NCBI GenBank assembly: GCA_022828595.1 | Contig: JAKGHH010000008.1 | Location: forward strand, 26,838,378 to 26,902,377 | Origin: Nelumbo lutea | Taxonomy: Eukaryota > Streptophyta > Magnoliopsida > Proteales > Nelumbonaceae | Direction of reading: 5' to 3' | DNA length: 64,000 nucleotides | Shown: one piece after another, positions 46,701-55,526 of the stretch | How the letters are laid out: the number at the start of each line of letters is the position of its first letter | Numbering within the stretch: position 1 is the stretch's first letter | Translations under genes and position numbers: made by a program | Notes under the pieces: generated by a model | The model's input: the letters and a program-made list of their open reading frames with translations, nothing else | Told to the model about the DNA's origin: nothing | Database searches by the model: none

Positions 46701-49249
46701 AAAGTTAGGTGTCAAGCCTGCAGATACACCAATTGAACAGAACCACAAGATTAGTGCAGAGAGTGGGGAGCTTCTTGAAGACAAAGTTATGTTCCAGCGA
46801 TTGGTAGGAAAGCTCCTATATCTCTGCCTCAATCGGCCAGATATTACTTACGCTGTTAGTGTTGTCAACCAGTACATGCATTCTCCTAGAACCACACATC
46901 TTCTTGCGGCAGAAAGAATCTTAGCCTACTTGAAGAGATGCCCGGGTAGGGGTATACTGTTCAAAAACAATAACCACATGAAGGTGGAGGTCTATACGGA
47001 TGCTGATTGGGTTGGGAGTGTTGATGACAGAAGGTCTACCTTAGGATATTGTGCCCTTGTGGGAGGAAACATTGTCTCCTGAAGCAGAATACAGGTCCAT
47101 GACCAACGGAGTGGCTGAAATCCTATGGCTAAGATCTCTACTTAAGGAGTTGGATATTGAGTATGAGAAGCCCCTAATGTTGTATTGTGATAATCAAGCA
47201 GCCATTAATAATAGCACATAATCCAGTGCAGCATGACAGAACCAAACACATTGAAGTTGACCGCTATTTTGTACGAGAGAGGGTCTCATCTCAAGAAGTA
47301 TGCCTCCCTTACATCACATCCAGTATGCAACTAGCAGACATCCTCACTAAAGTCGTATCAAGAAAGATGCTACAAGCGGATCTATCCAAGCTGGGAATGA
47401 TGAACATTTACTCCCAACTTGAGGGGGAGTGTAGAGAACACTGATGTGGACCCCACAGCTGTGGTCCCACTCTATCCGTAAGGTAGAATGTATCTAGTCA
47501 TAGCTGATGGTCAATCTATTATTTTGTTATTCTAGTTGTTATTTACTTTTCAGTTTTATATTGTTATGTATTATGATGTAAACACCAAGGGCAGATGTGT
47601 CCTTTCATGTAACTAGCATAACATATAAATATTAAATTGAAGTGGCGGCAGCAGAATATTGAGATTCTATTCTTCTCCTCAAAGCCTGTGTTCTACTGCT
47701 CTCTCACCACTCTTTCTCCTCTTTCTTCTTCACTTTCTCTTTTCTTTGAACCTAAAGTTTCTTAGTGATCAAGACTGATAGCAGTCTTGAACACCTACAG
47801 GGCCCAATTGTAATCTTTGTGCTTTTTTTTTCATTTAAAGTGTGAGGCTGCACCCCGCACCTCCCCTTGGGATGCTTGTAACAGTCTTGATCTTTTTGTT
47901 GATAATGAATTTTTAATGAACTTTTATTTATCAAAAAAATAAAAGTATCCATAAAGAACTAGAGAATTAGAGCATATCTTTGGCTTTTGTCACGCCATCT
48001 TGTAGAGACCTCGGTGTAGTGATTCAAATGGAAGGTTAACATGTTAGAATTCTAATCCCTGGTAGAAATAGGATTCAAGTTTAATTAATTTACATTTCAA
48101 CCTTTATGGATTATTTGGGATTTGCTAGAACTTGAATGAGAGGGAAGGAAAAAGTACTTCAAATCAACTCTTTAAGTTCATGCAACATATATTTGTATAC
48201 CAATATCCTAAAATGAGATAAATTTTGGTTACCCTAAAGTCCTAAACTGACAAACATGAGAAACAAGACAGATGCAGGTTTAAGATAAAAAAAAAAAACA
48301 CCAACCTCAGAGACTGCATTATACTCTTTTGCTCATGGAGATATCTCTGGTGGTCTTTGACTATCAATTCTAAGTCCCTAATTCCTGAAGAAGCCTTGCT
48401 AGAAAACAAATCTTCAACCCGCCGCTTCAATTCATTAAACATCTGCTTAAGTTGTGAAACCTTTGCCTCAAATTGCCTGTGAGAGCTGTTACAATTCTCT
48501 ACCAATTTCCTTAAGTTTTCTTCCTTAACAAAATCAAGAAGGCATTTGCGGGTTTCTGTCTGCAGAGCTGGGTGAAGCTTGCAGGACCGCAGTTTCTCTA
48601 TATCCCTCCCAAAAGTCATCAAAAGGTCCGAATGATACCGATGCTGTTGCAGGTAACACTTCATGAAGTCGGCATACATTTGGTGTATCATCCTATAGTA
48701 ATGTTCCATGCTCCCCGTGGCAGTCTCCATAGCCCTCTCTTGCACTTTCTGCTCTCTCAGAAGCCTCTCACAAATCTCAAATTTCACCTGGGTACAAGTA
48801 TAAATAGCATGCCCACGTTGGTAATGGTATCTGAATTGCCGCTCATAAGAAGGCAAAGCTTTGACTGCAGGGTCTGTAGCATCATCCAGAGGGTGTAGGT
48901 CTTGCGAAGCCGATGGCAATGGCGGGTCAACAATCTCTGGGATATCAACCTGCTCTGATGGAGGAGGTGGTGAATCCGTTAACAGTCTCGCTCGGTTGTA
49001 GAGGAAGACCTCACGATCCTCGCAAGGGAGTTTGTATGCCGACAAGGGCCGTTGAGATTCAAGCTTCATGTCCAGACAGAGCAGAAGCTGATCATTTAAG
49101 TGAATACCTGCTACGCCTTCTATGTATCGCTGAACTGCCTCAACCGGCGTCGATTCATCACAGTCAAGCTCGAAAGTGTGTCCGTTCTCCGCAATATGAA
49201 CGAGTAGCTTCCGTCCAGAGGCGAAATCCTCTGCAACACTCGAACTCAT
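28311..49249 (-). CDS. ATG11: ATG11, autophagy-related protein 11 (five exons, 1156 residues)
   Basis: Exons are 49249-48306, 36291-34608, 30843-30623, 30173-29960 and 28718-28311, totalling 3471 bases. All introns are GT-AG and phases match at every junction (2/1, 0, 2/1, 0), giving 1156 residues and a TGA stop. Length and domain order agree with plant ATG11 (about 1150 residues): an N-terminal ubiquitin-like segment, an ATG17-like helical region, long coiled coils, and the C-terminal ATG11 domain. In plants ATG11 scaffolds the ATG1-ATG13 kinase complex, helps dock it on autophagic membranes, and acts in selective autophagy such as mitophagy (family knowledge). No frameshift or stop was seen, so it should be functional. 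Introns are 12,014, 3,764, 449 and 1,241 bases; intron 1 holds LINEs and a copia element that must be spliced out. Confidence 0.95.
28860..29440 (+). mobile_element. RTE-clade LINE 3' end in ATG11 intron 4
   Basis: The plus strand reads [13 protein letters not shown], then [20 protein letters not shown], matching the end of RTE-type reverse transcriptase in plants (LYGxECW...RMLRWMxGxTRxDxIRN). Further down, MALNRTE and AGPHIVG-like text precede a GATGATGATG run at 29429-29438, the usual RTE tail. A 117-base unit is duplicated in tandem at 29080-29196 and 29197-29313, both containing CTAGAAGAGCAGCTAGGGG. It is antisense to ATG11 and not functional. Confidence 0.8.
29960..30173 (-). CDS. ATG11: ATG11 exon 4 (residues 950-1021)
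   Basis: It reads [20 protein letters not shown], then [19 protein letters not shown] and a helical stretch [22 protein letters not shown]. The acceptor is TTTCAG|C, and the donor CAG|GTCAGT at 29960/29959. Confidence 0.93.
30623..30843 (-). CDS. ATG11: ATG11 exon 3 (residues 877-950)
   Basis: It reads [20 protein letters not shown] onward to LRALALSLA, continuing the coiled coil. The acceptor is ACAG|ATG at 30844/30843 and the donor AAA|GTAAGT at 30623/30622. The codon split across intron 3 (AA + C) gives asparagine. Confidence 0.93.
31411..32525. repeat. ATG11 intron 2 repeats: TA microsatellite and a duplicated 180-bp segment
   Basis: 31411-31436 is a TA run. The segment 31480-31690 recurs diverged at 32345-32525. 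Shared words in order are TTGCATTACTTCA, TAGCTAA, TTGCATTCC, TACCAA, CTAAATTCT. The second copy ends in an A run (32524-32536), which suggests an old retroposed repeat. 32201-32328 has short inverted ends GGTTTGATTCTA. No coding content. Confidence 0.5.
31819..32050. mobile_element. MITE with AAGGTTCAA ends, copy 2, perfect 10-bp duplication
   Basis: The ends are AAGATTCAAAGTATCGATACG and, inward from the right, AAGGTTCAAAGTATGTCGAC. GGGCTGAGAC flanks both sides exactly (31809-31818, 32051-32060). Inner words GTATCGGCCC and GGGCGTATCGGCC are inverted partners. The duplication length points to a MULE-derived MITE. Confidence 0.85.
32740..33890 (-). mobile_element. L1-type LINE 3' fragment in ATG11 intron 2 (sense to the gene)
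   Basis: The minus strand reads [15 protein letters not shown], then [17 protein letters not shown], the zinc-binding zf-RVT region at the end of plant L1 ORF2 (xxCxFCxxxxETxxHLFxxC), with one cysteine changed to serine. Further downstream frames are broken. The far end at about 32740-32780 is T-rich on plus (ACTTTATTGAAT), consistent with the element's A-rich tail. It is dead. Confidence 0.65.
34608..36291 (-). CDS. ATG11: ATG11 exon 2 (residues 315-876)
   Basis: The acceptor TTGCAG|C restores a serine codon, giving [13 protein letters not shown]. The ATG17-like region continues ([45 protein letters not shown]) to about residue 560. An acidic linker ([24 protein letters not shown] text) follows, then coiled coil ([47 protein letters not shown]). 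It ends LLDESQ at CAG|GTACTT. The frame extending upstream to 36332 is intron. Confidence 0.95.
37340..38333 (+). mobile_element. L1-type LINE 3' fragment 1 in ATG11 intron 1, with poly-A
   Basis: Broken plus-strand frames read [44 protein letters not shown] and [18 protein letters not shown], then [12 protein letters not shown]. That is the zf-RVT region and C-terminus of an L1 ORF2 without an RNase H domain. It ends in a 13-base A run at 38320-38332. It is antisense to ATG11. Confidence 0.75.
38690..39657 (+). mobile_element. L1-type LINE 3' fragment 2 with RNase H domain
   Basis: It reads [47 protein letters not shown] and, after frameshifts, [13 protein letters not shown] and [15 protein letters not shown]. 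The first RNase H acidic motif reads FDRSS where its sister copy has FDGSS. The 3' UTR has CTCCTTGGGATGCTTGTAAC and an A-rich end at 39648-39657. It is a diverged copy of 40925-42005/47800-47940. Confidence 0.8.
39700..40270 (+). mobile_element. Two further poly-A-ended LINE 3' stubs
   Basis: 39745-39843 ends TTACCTTCTCATG followed by an A run; 40130-40265 ends CTACCATTATTCATC followed by an A run of about 15. Both endings resemble the 3' UTR ends of the neighbouring L1 copies (TTTATCCATCA...). No protein motif remains, so the assignment rests on the tails alone. Confidence 0.4.
42006..42370 (+). repeat. 5' LTR of the copia element
   Basis: It starts TGTAGAGAACACTGATG and ends AACACCTACA. 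A TATAAATATT near 42199-42208 is the likely promoter TATA. The CTCTTTCTCCTCTTTCTTC tract lies in U5. An outward-reading transcript would run antisense to ATG11. Confidence 0.93.
42371..42383 (+). other. Primer-binding site (initiator tRNA-Met)
   Basis: TGGTATCAGAGCC follows the 5' LTR immediately, matching the complement of the 3' end of plant initiator tRNA-Met, the standard copia primer. Confidence 0.92.
42384..43158 (+). other. Untranslated leader of the copia element
   Basis: Between the primer-binding site and gag lie about 775 bases with no conserved frame. Words such as GGGTTTCTC and AACCCTAG recur. The frame at 42514-42729 is not retroelement protein. Confidence 0.6.
43159..43983 (+). 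pseudogene. copia gag (UBN2-type) with zinc knuckle, two nonsense changes
   Basis: Residues about 31-60 ([19 protein letters not shown]) and [19 protein letters not shown], then [10 protein letters not shown], are typical of copia GAG. The frame stops at 43843 (TAG) but continues in register to a zinc knuckle at 43936-43977, [14 protein letters not shown] (C-x2-C-x4-H-x4-C), followed by TGA where tryptophan is usual. Both look like point mutations in an otherwise open frame. The protein packages the element RNA in active relatives. Confidence 0.85.
43984..47430 (+). pseudogene. copia pol: protease, integrase, reverse transcriptase, RNase H (broken)
   Basis: Protease [11 protein letters not shown] (44260-44292) and the pre-integrase motif [10 protein letters not shown] (44665-44694) are in gag's frame. 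A frameshift near 44711-44728 leads to the integrase ([19 protein letters not shown], then [16 protein letters not shown]) with stops at 45002 and about 45130. The reverse transcriptase reads [11 protein letters not shown] and [12 protein letters not shown], stops at 46286, changes frame before 46366, then reads YVDDIVV (catalytic YVDD). RNase H (VYTDADWVG...) lacks a short block at 47080 and resumes EAEYRSM, then LADILTK. The order PR-INT-RT-RH defines copia. Confidence 0.88.
47418..47429 (+). other. Polypurine tract
   Basis: The tract CTTGAGGGGGAG abuts the 3' LTR, as expected for the plus-strand primer of an LTR retrotransposon. Confidence 0.85.
47430..47799 (+). repeat. 3' LTR of the copia element
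   Basis: It starts TGTAGAGAACACTGATGTGG and ends AACACCTACA. It has a 3-base insertion (TTC) near 47672 and one extra base near 47565 relative to the 5' LTR, plus scattered substitutions. Confidence 0.93.
48306..49249 (-). CDS. ATG11: ATG11 exon 1 (residues 1-314)
   Basis: The start [20 protein letters not shown] is the first ATG in frame. Residues about 14-85 (ENGHTFELD...[12 protein letters not shown]) form the ubiquitin-like N-terminal region. After a proline-rich linker ([10 protein letters not shown], about residue 91) the ATG17-like helices begin near residue 130 ([19 protein letters not shown]) and run to [12 protein letters not shown]. The donor is AG|GTTGGT at 48306/48305. The frame that runs on past the donor to 48242 is intron read-through. 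Confidence 0.95.
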
Positions 49250-50100
49250 CTTATCCCTAGATCAAAATCTCCACCACAGTAACCAATTAAAAAACAATCA
49301 ATTCTAAAATTTTTCAATCTTGCTCTCACTCTCCAATAGCCACACCCAAGCGACCCCCTCCACAATCCTCAAACCACACCAATGAAATTACCAGTTAAGA
49401 ATCAAACGATACCACAATCAATTCAATTCAGCGATGCATAAACACGAATCACTTCACCTCAGACAGAAAATCCACCACTAACATAAAAACCCCAAATTTG
49501 GCGAAAATCTGACCAACCAAGACCATGAGTATGCACAAAAACCCTAATTGTCACAAACCCATGGCAGAAACCTTCAACAAAAGCCAAATTCCCCAAATAC
49601 CCACCAAAGATATGATCAATGTAACCCTAATACCTCACCCCCAACCACCGTTCCTCACATAACCCGGATCAATCACCTCCTAAACCTGCGTGAGCAACCC
49701 AATCGAGAACCCATGAACGAACAGGAAAAGCCAAGCAAGGAAATTTCTCGAACTGACACGCCAAGTCGCCAACCAACTACGAATCCAAGGAAAATTAAAA
49801 AGAAAATAAAAGGGAATCTCAGACAAAGGAGTACTTCAACGACTGGCCAAGTTAATAAAAACCAGGAGAAGAAAGTCGATTACGTGTCCAGATAGAAGAG
49901 CGTGAACTCCCTTGAAGAAAAATCCTAATTTCAAGAATCTAGGCTTTGTAGCAGCATAAATGTTTCCTCTACTTCTTCTTCTCTTTTGGTATTTTTTAAG
50001 CACAGAGAACCTTCTGCGGCAAGTAACGACTTTTAGCAGAAGAGCTCTCCTTCAACAAGAAATTCAGAAAAACAGATAACCAGCTTTATATCCCTCTTTT
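49250..50100 (-). promoter_or_regulatory. ATG11 leader and proximal promoter
   Basis: TATAAA on the minus strand at 50090-50085 (context GGATATAAAGC) is the best core promoter, predicting a start near 50055. The leader would then be about 800 bases, long enough that an intron in it is likely, but I could not fix its splice sites. Plus-strand open frames here (for example 49548-49895) overlap the leader and show no domain. Confidence 0.4.
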
Positions 50101-53100
50101 CATTATTTATTATTAACTTAATTTTTTATTAAATTATTTTTTACTTCAACATCATTATTATTTGCTTTTAAATAATATAAAATAATTGTACCCTTTCTTT
50201 AATTAGTGGTCTCCCTTCTCTATGTGCATTAAAAAGATCAAAAGACTGAGAATTTATGGTGTGTGGGTCCTACAGATGTGATTGGCTGATCTCAACCATC
50301 CACGAAGTACGCTAGAGGCCGAAAATTATACAGTAGACAAAACCTTAGACTCAGATACTTGCACATGCAATAATACGAGTCCAGATCTCCCACGTCTTCT
50401 CACGTAACATCGCAACCACACATGGGGAAGATCTCATCGTCGTACGTAGGTGTTGTGGGTAAACGTGCAGAGTTTTTCTGGGCAGAAGATCCGGAGTCCA
50501 ATCACAAATGTTTAAGTGGGACCCACCATTTGATGCATCTCCCCTGAGAGACCCATTTGTGCCGGATTTGGTTTCATCTGTTCAAGTTGAGGGGGGAAGG
50601 GCCCCACTGCTTCATGGATCTCATCTCATCTTAGATATCCATCTGGCAAATTATTGAGATGTCGATGTGGTTCATTGGTGGCAATGGGTCTGGCATGTCG
50701 GTTCGGGTATGCAATAGGTTCCAAATAGGACCCGACTTACAAACAGTTAAGGAGTAGGGGTTCAAATCCAGCCGTATTAATCCTAACAAACCTGGGGTTC
50801 TGAACCCAAACCCTAATCCTAATCCAACCTGACTTTAACCCTATCTAATCTACCGTAACCCCAATCTAACCTAAAATCCCTCAATCCTAACCCAACCCAA
50901 TTCAGCTCAAGGTTGACTTCAAGTTGGGCCCAACCCAACTTATTCTTTTTCCCATCCTCTTAAAATCTTCTCAATTTTTCTTAAATCTTTGGACCAAGAG
51001 ACTTAAAATCCAATTTTTAAGATCAAATATTTACCATATTTTTATTGGTATTTGATTGTTTGGTGCTTTTATTGGTTCTTTTACAGCTTTATTACAAAAG
51101 TGAAAATAGCAATGTTTTAAATGATTAATGTCTATTATGAATAATGATAGATCTACTATTGAAAATCTAATATCTTTTTAAAACATAAAATTATAGAACG
51201 AAAATCATTAATAATAATTTGTGATTAGGGTTAGGGCTTAAGAGTTAAAATAACTGAACATCGTATGTAAGATGTAGTAGGACTATAATACTTATGTAAA
51301 ATAGCAATAATGAAGTCATATTCAAGCTGGGTCAGGTTACAAGAGGGTTCAACCCGAAGTGAAGTTGGGTTGCAGAAGTCAATGCTATCCGAGCTCAATC
51401 ATCAACCCGAATTTTTTTCAGTATGGTTTAGGGCTAACCTGATCCTAAGTTGCAAATCTAATTAGGAGTATTGGGGAAATTTTAGATTTACTTTCACAAT
51501 AAATTTGAAAAATCTCTTGTAACTTGAATCACATTGCATTCAAAGTTCTAATGATGTCTCAACCTTGGGATTGCATGTTTTTAACAAATCTTGTATAGTT
51601 GAGCATAATAACAATGGGGAGAATTGATGCCAATAAAGGGGGTATAGTGTCATAAGTCAGGATTTTGGAAGTTCTAATTTGTTCTGATCATTTGAACAAG
51701 TAAAAAAATTTATAAGGTGAGTTTTAATGAAGATTTCTCTCTTTTTTCTTTAACCAAAAAAGCAAATTTCATTAATAAATGTTCAGATTATAGCCAAAAA
51801 TATTACAATAAGCAAGAACAGTCCAAAAAAATGACAAAGTAAACCAATCTCTTGATTGCTGAAGAATAGAAAGAAACAAACTCTAAACATAGAGAGAGAG
51901 AGAGAGAGAACATTGAGGCCTTTAGTAGGTTTGTATAGGTTTCCTTACCTTTTCTTTCAAATTAAACACAACATTAATGTCAACCTTGGAACAACAAACC
52001 ATATTCTTGATTGTTTCCTGATGGACCAAAAAACTCTAAATATGTTTATATGATTATCTATATTATATATAAAAGTGTGGAGAATATGTGAAACTTTTTT
52101 AAATTAAAATCATCCTCTAATTCATTGTTTGAGAAAGAGTATAAAACTCATTTTATTATAGTTTTAATGCATCTTTAATGGCTACTATAATGGCTATATT
52201 TGTGTATTTAAATCATCTCCAATTGTAAGAATTGAAAATGTAACTTCAATTATTACTTTCCACCGCCATTTAATCCTCTCTAATTAACTCTTATACTTAA
52301 TGTATTAAATCTCATTTTCTTTTAGTAATTTTCACTAATAAATGCTACTAATTAGATCTATGTCAATACTTTTAACAATATAAACTCATATGCTTTTAAA
52401 ATCGACTCAAAAGCAATGCCATTCTTTGTCGAAGTGGTGGCTAAACAATTCAACCATCCGAATCAAAATGATCAACCTATGAAGTTATAGTTACGTAATA
52501 AAATTCTTAAAATAGAAATAAACATAAAAATTTACAAAAAAGTATAGAAAAAATTAGACACATTTATGATACTTTTATTAATCAAATTCAAAAAAATTAA
52601 GTGTATTAAATAAGAATTATTTTTATTGATAATGAAAATGAAATTCATAATTTAGAACAAACCAAAAATGAAATATAAAAGTTAATAATAAATAGTTCAA
52701 CTTTTGGGTTTAATGTGTCAATCTTTAATGTCATAAATAAATAATAAAAAGTAATAAAATATATAAATACAAAAATGAAAAAATACATAAGTTTTGCAAA
52801 AAAAAACCATTCAGACAACACGTGTATAATATCATGTATTTATCATATTAAAGTAAAAGTAAGTATGACATATCAAAATTATTTTTATACATAAAAATAC
52901 AAAAATATATATATAGAAAAAATTAAACATAGCTATAATTCTATATTTACACTATTATTAAAAATATGAACAAGATTGTGGAACTTTCTTTCAACTAAAA
53001 TCAAGGTTTTAAAACCACCCTAGAAACGGACTTACTTTGGCTTTCGGTTTCTAAGTCAATGGTTTAACCATCCAGGTTAAGTGGGTCAAACAAATAAGAT

Positions 53101-54530
53101 GTGAAATGTAATGTAACTTTTTATTTTGACCATTAGATTAAGATTAGGTTAATGTCCACTATGTATATACATTATTATGAGAGGGAGTGTGAAACTTTGA
53201 GAATGAGGCAGTTGGTTTACGCTAAGTGATAAAAATGAAAGAAAATAAAAAGAATATGAAAAAGAAGAAGAAGAGAAGGAAGCGTCTCTAGAGATGATTT
53301 TTATCATGTTCACCGATAATTGTTGCATAACCATTTTGCCCTGAGAAGAAGAAGATGAAAACGAAAATGAAGAAGAAAAATGAACTACTGTTGGCTTTAT
53401 CCATGTTCATCATCACCACCACTACAACACCATTGTCCTCTTCTCTCAAAATCTCTCTAAATCTCTCTCAAATCCTAGATCGTTTTCTTCATTGTTTTAT
53501 CTCAGATTTTAATATAAATTCAATGTTTAATCTTTCATCTCTTGCATCGCTTTTTTATTTCTTCATTAGAATTGTAATTTTTTTGTTGTTACAACTTAAA
53601 AAGAATCATAAAAAATGAGAAAAATCAAAATCAAAGTTGAAAAACTAGAAACCCTAACTAATTTTGGCCATTGGGAATAATCGGACAAGATTATGAGATA
53701 TGAAAATTTTTCTTTTCAGTTTTTTTTTTATTTTCTAATTTTTTATTTTAAAATAATAAGAAAGTTGGAATTAGTTTAAAAGCAACTTTAGAACCATTAA
53801 TTGGGTTGAACATTTTAATGGTTAAACCATCCGAGCCATTGGTTTTTTGACCATTTCAATGGTTTTTTGTAAAATAGTGGTTCAAGGCCACAAGCGAAAC
53901 CAATGACCTAACCGATTTCCTAGCTAAATGGCTCGACCATCTAATTTGGTATGATTTTTAACACAATGACTAAAATACTTATTTTTAAATTTAGTCTCTA
54001 TTTAATTGTAAGGCTTAAATTGTAAATTAAACTACTACTTTTATCCTAATTTAATTCCCTCTATTCAAATCTTATATTTTTTTATAAATGAACAAAAGAA
54101 AAAAGATACACCAAAAAGATAAAACACTACAAAAAGAAGAGTCTAGCCAAATGAGTAGGCATGTCAATGATAATTGAAACCTTACAACTTGATCTGATTA
54201 TCACATATATGAGGTGTTTGTGTAATCATATTTGAATTTTGTAATATTAATAATAAAACACAAAAAATAAAAAATACATAAAGTATATAGAAAATTTTAG
54301 ATATATTATTCTTATAATTATCATTATCTAAAATTGTCATGCGCAAAGTACATGCACACTTACTATTAAAAATATAAAATTCTATAAAACATTGATAAAA
54401 TAATTAGATTTAACTTTTCAAAATAAATATATCCAAAATAATGAAAGTTCTAACAAATGTGCCTAAATCAGATCCAATCAAATATACCCAAATTGAGATG
54501 TACTTCATGAATACTTAAATTCGAGTAAGC
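50101..54530. other. Intergenic AT-rich stretch with decayed repeats
   Basis: No gene is recognised. 50676-51450 is enriched in CCCAACC, AACCCTAA and CAACCCGA words and may be an old hAT-like element; ends are unclear. 51890-51908 is a GA run. 51920-51970 is a fragment of the GGTTTCCTTACCTTTTCTTTC repeat also seen at 8439 and 16932. 53000-53065 and 53750-53950 share the words GGTTTAACCATCC and AACCATCC, as in 62380-62650. The frame at 53355-53618 is Lys/Ser/Thr-rich with no domain. Confidence 0.45.
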
Positions 54531-54537
54531 TAAATGA

Positions 54538-55328
54538 TGATGTGCGATCTGGCAGCTCCCTAATAGAGGGTAGTTCAGACACCGAGATAGCTAGTCCGTC
54601 AAGTCAACCTACAAAGAGACAATATAAGAGTACCTGAGCTGCTTTACCCAGGGTGGGCACTTTGATGCTTAAGCTAGCGAATTGGAGGTTTTTGAGAGAG
54701 TTGAAAGCAATATTGCTAGAGTATTGAGAGAGTTGAATCATATGTACCTCTTGAAGTTGAAAATGAGACATTTATATAGCCCTTGGCTGGCGTGAGCTTC
54801 ACGCACAACTTTCGAGATCTTTGGAAAGACGTGGCTAACCGGTCTAAAGTCCTCAGAGGTAGTTATGCATGTAGACTTGGCTTTTGTGCCTTTCTCTGGA
54901 ATATTCGGTGTGGGATCCAACTTTCGAGAGACCTGGGAATGATGGGACGCACAAACAGAAGAGGTCACCCTCACAAGTTGCCACTTGGACCTCTGTCGGT
55001 CGACAAGTCCTCGAGGGAGGTCACTTCTCACGCCAAGGCCACTTCGACTGATACTAACAAGGTACCACACGTCAGCAAGTCCTTGATGAGGTCGCTTCAC
55101 GCGCCAAGGTCCCTTTGACCAATAACGACGAGGTACTACAAGCCGGCACTAGACGAGGTGTTGCTAGCCACCCTGCCGAGGTGCACGAGTTGTGTATAAG
55201 GTGCCCTAGACTAATTATGGGGTGCATCTCCTTGACTTGACAAGATATGTGTTTATCCGTATGGCATTGAAGTATCAAGCGGCGAAGGCAAATGCCACAT
55301 ATTGCCAAGTTAGTAGAGGGCTAGATCA
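54538..55328 (-). mobile_element. LTR-like region, minus orientation, with 72-bp tandem repeats
   Basis: On the minus strand, TATATAAA at 54778-54771 is followed by a leader-like segment rich in CAACTCTCTCAA words, as in plant LTR R/U5. Upstream (U3 side) two units of about 72 bases lie in tandem from 55004 and 55076 (CAAGTCC...GAGGTC...CACGCGCCAAGG type), GC-richer than the surroundings. No partner LTR, primer site or target duplication was found. Confidence 0.4.
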
Positions 55329-55329
55329 C

Positions 55330-55493
55330 CCATTATCACTAAACATGATCAAAATGTTACATATTATTATCAAAAATTAATAAACTGAATTGATATAAAT
55401 TGATATTGTTGAGTGAAATGAATTGAAAACGACTAATAAGATACAATATAAAATTTATTAATACATACAATATATAATTTAAATATTTTATTA

Positions 55494-55526
<33 letters not shown>

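Larger units (their letters stand above)
42006..47799 (+). mobile_element. Ty1/copia LTR retrotransposon, 5794 bp, complete but inactivated
   Basis: Two LTRs (42006-42370 and 47430-47799), a primer-binding site complementary to initiator tRNA-Met, a polypurine tract, and GAG-PR-INT-RT-RH in copia order define it. GGGCC flanks both ends (42001-42005 and 47800-47804), a perfect 5-bp duplication. By eye the LTRs differ at roughly 18 positions plus two small indels (about 5%), so insertion is fairly recent but not new. Coding is broken by several stops, two frame changes and a small deletion. It lies in ATG11 intron 1 in antisense orientation. Confidence 0.95.
40925..47940 (+). mobile_element. 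L1-type LINE 3' part, interrupted by the copia element
   Basis: The LINE occupies 40925-42005 and resumes at 47805-47940. It reads [12 protein letters not shown] (zf-RVT), [39 protein letters not shown], then an RNase H with [21 protein letters not shown] and [12 protein letters not shown] one-base loss breaks the last motif (GREANAFAD in the neighbouring frame). After the copia insert, the 3' UTR (CCTTGGGATGCTTGTAAC) and tail (TTATCAAAAAAATAAAAG) follow. It is nearly full at the RNase H level but cannot be active. Confidence 0.82.

Noticed and set aside
48005..48075. SINE-like text in ATG11 intron 1 (GTGTAGTGATTC, then TTCTAATCCCTGG)
   Set aside because: The boxes are too degenerate and nothing after them matches a SINE body.
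48242..48305. Continuation [14 protein letters not shown] of ATG11 exon 1
   Set aside because: It follows a GTTGGT donor, is not ATG11-like, and breaks the phase with exon 2.
49548..49895. Plus-strand open frame of 115 residues above ATG11
   Set aside because: Gln/Pro/Asn-rich low-complexity text inside the ATG11 leader, with no domain or splice support.
50759..50769. GGTTCAAATCC, a perfect tRNA/SINE B-box
   Set aside because: No A-box at the expected distance and no SINE body or tail around it; treated as chance.
50780..50910. Possible interstitial telomeric repeat (AACCCTAAT, AACCCAA words)
   Set aside because: Units are irregular in length and sequence (CCTAATCC, CCAACCTG, CCCTATC); it looks like decayed hAT-type CCCAACC text rather than a TTTAGGG array.
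53355..53618. Plus-strand open frame starting MKTKMKKKNELLLALSMF, signal-peptide-like
   Set aside because: Thr/Ser/Leu/Phe-rich text from a low-complexity AT region with no promoter, homologue or conserved cysteines.
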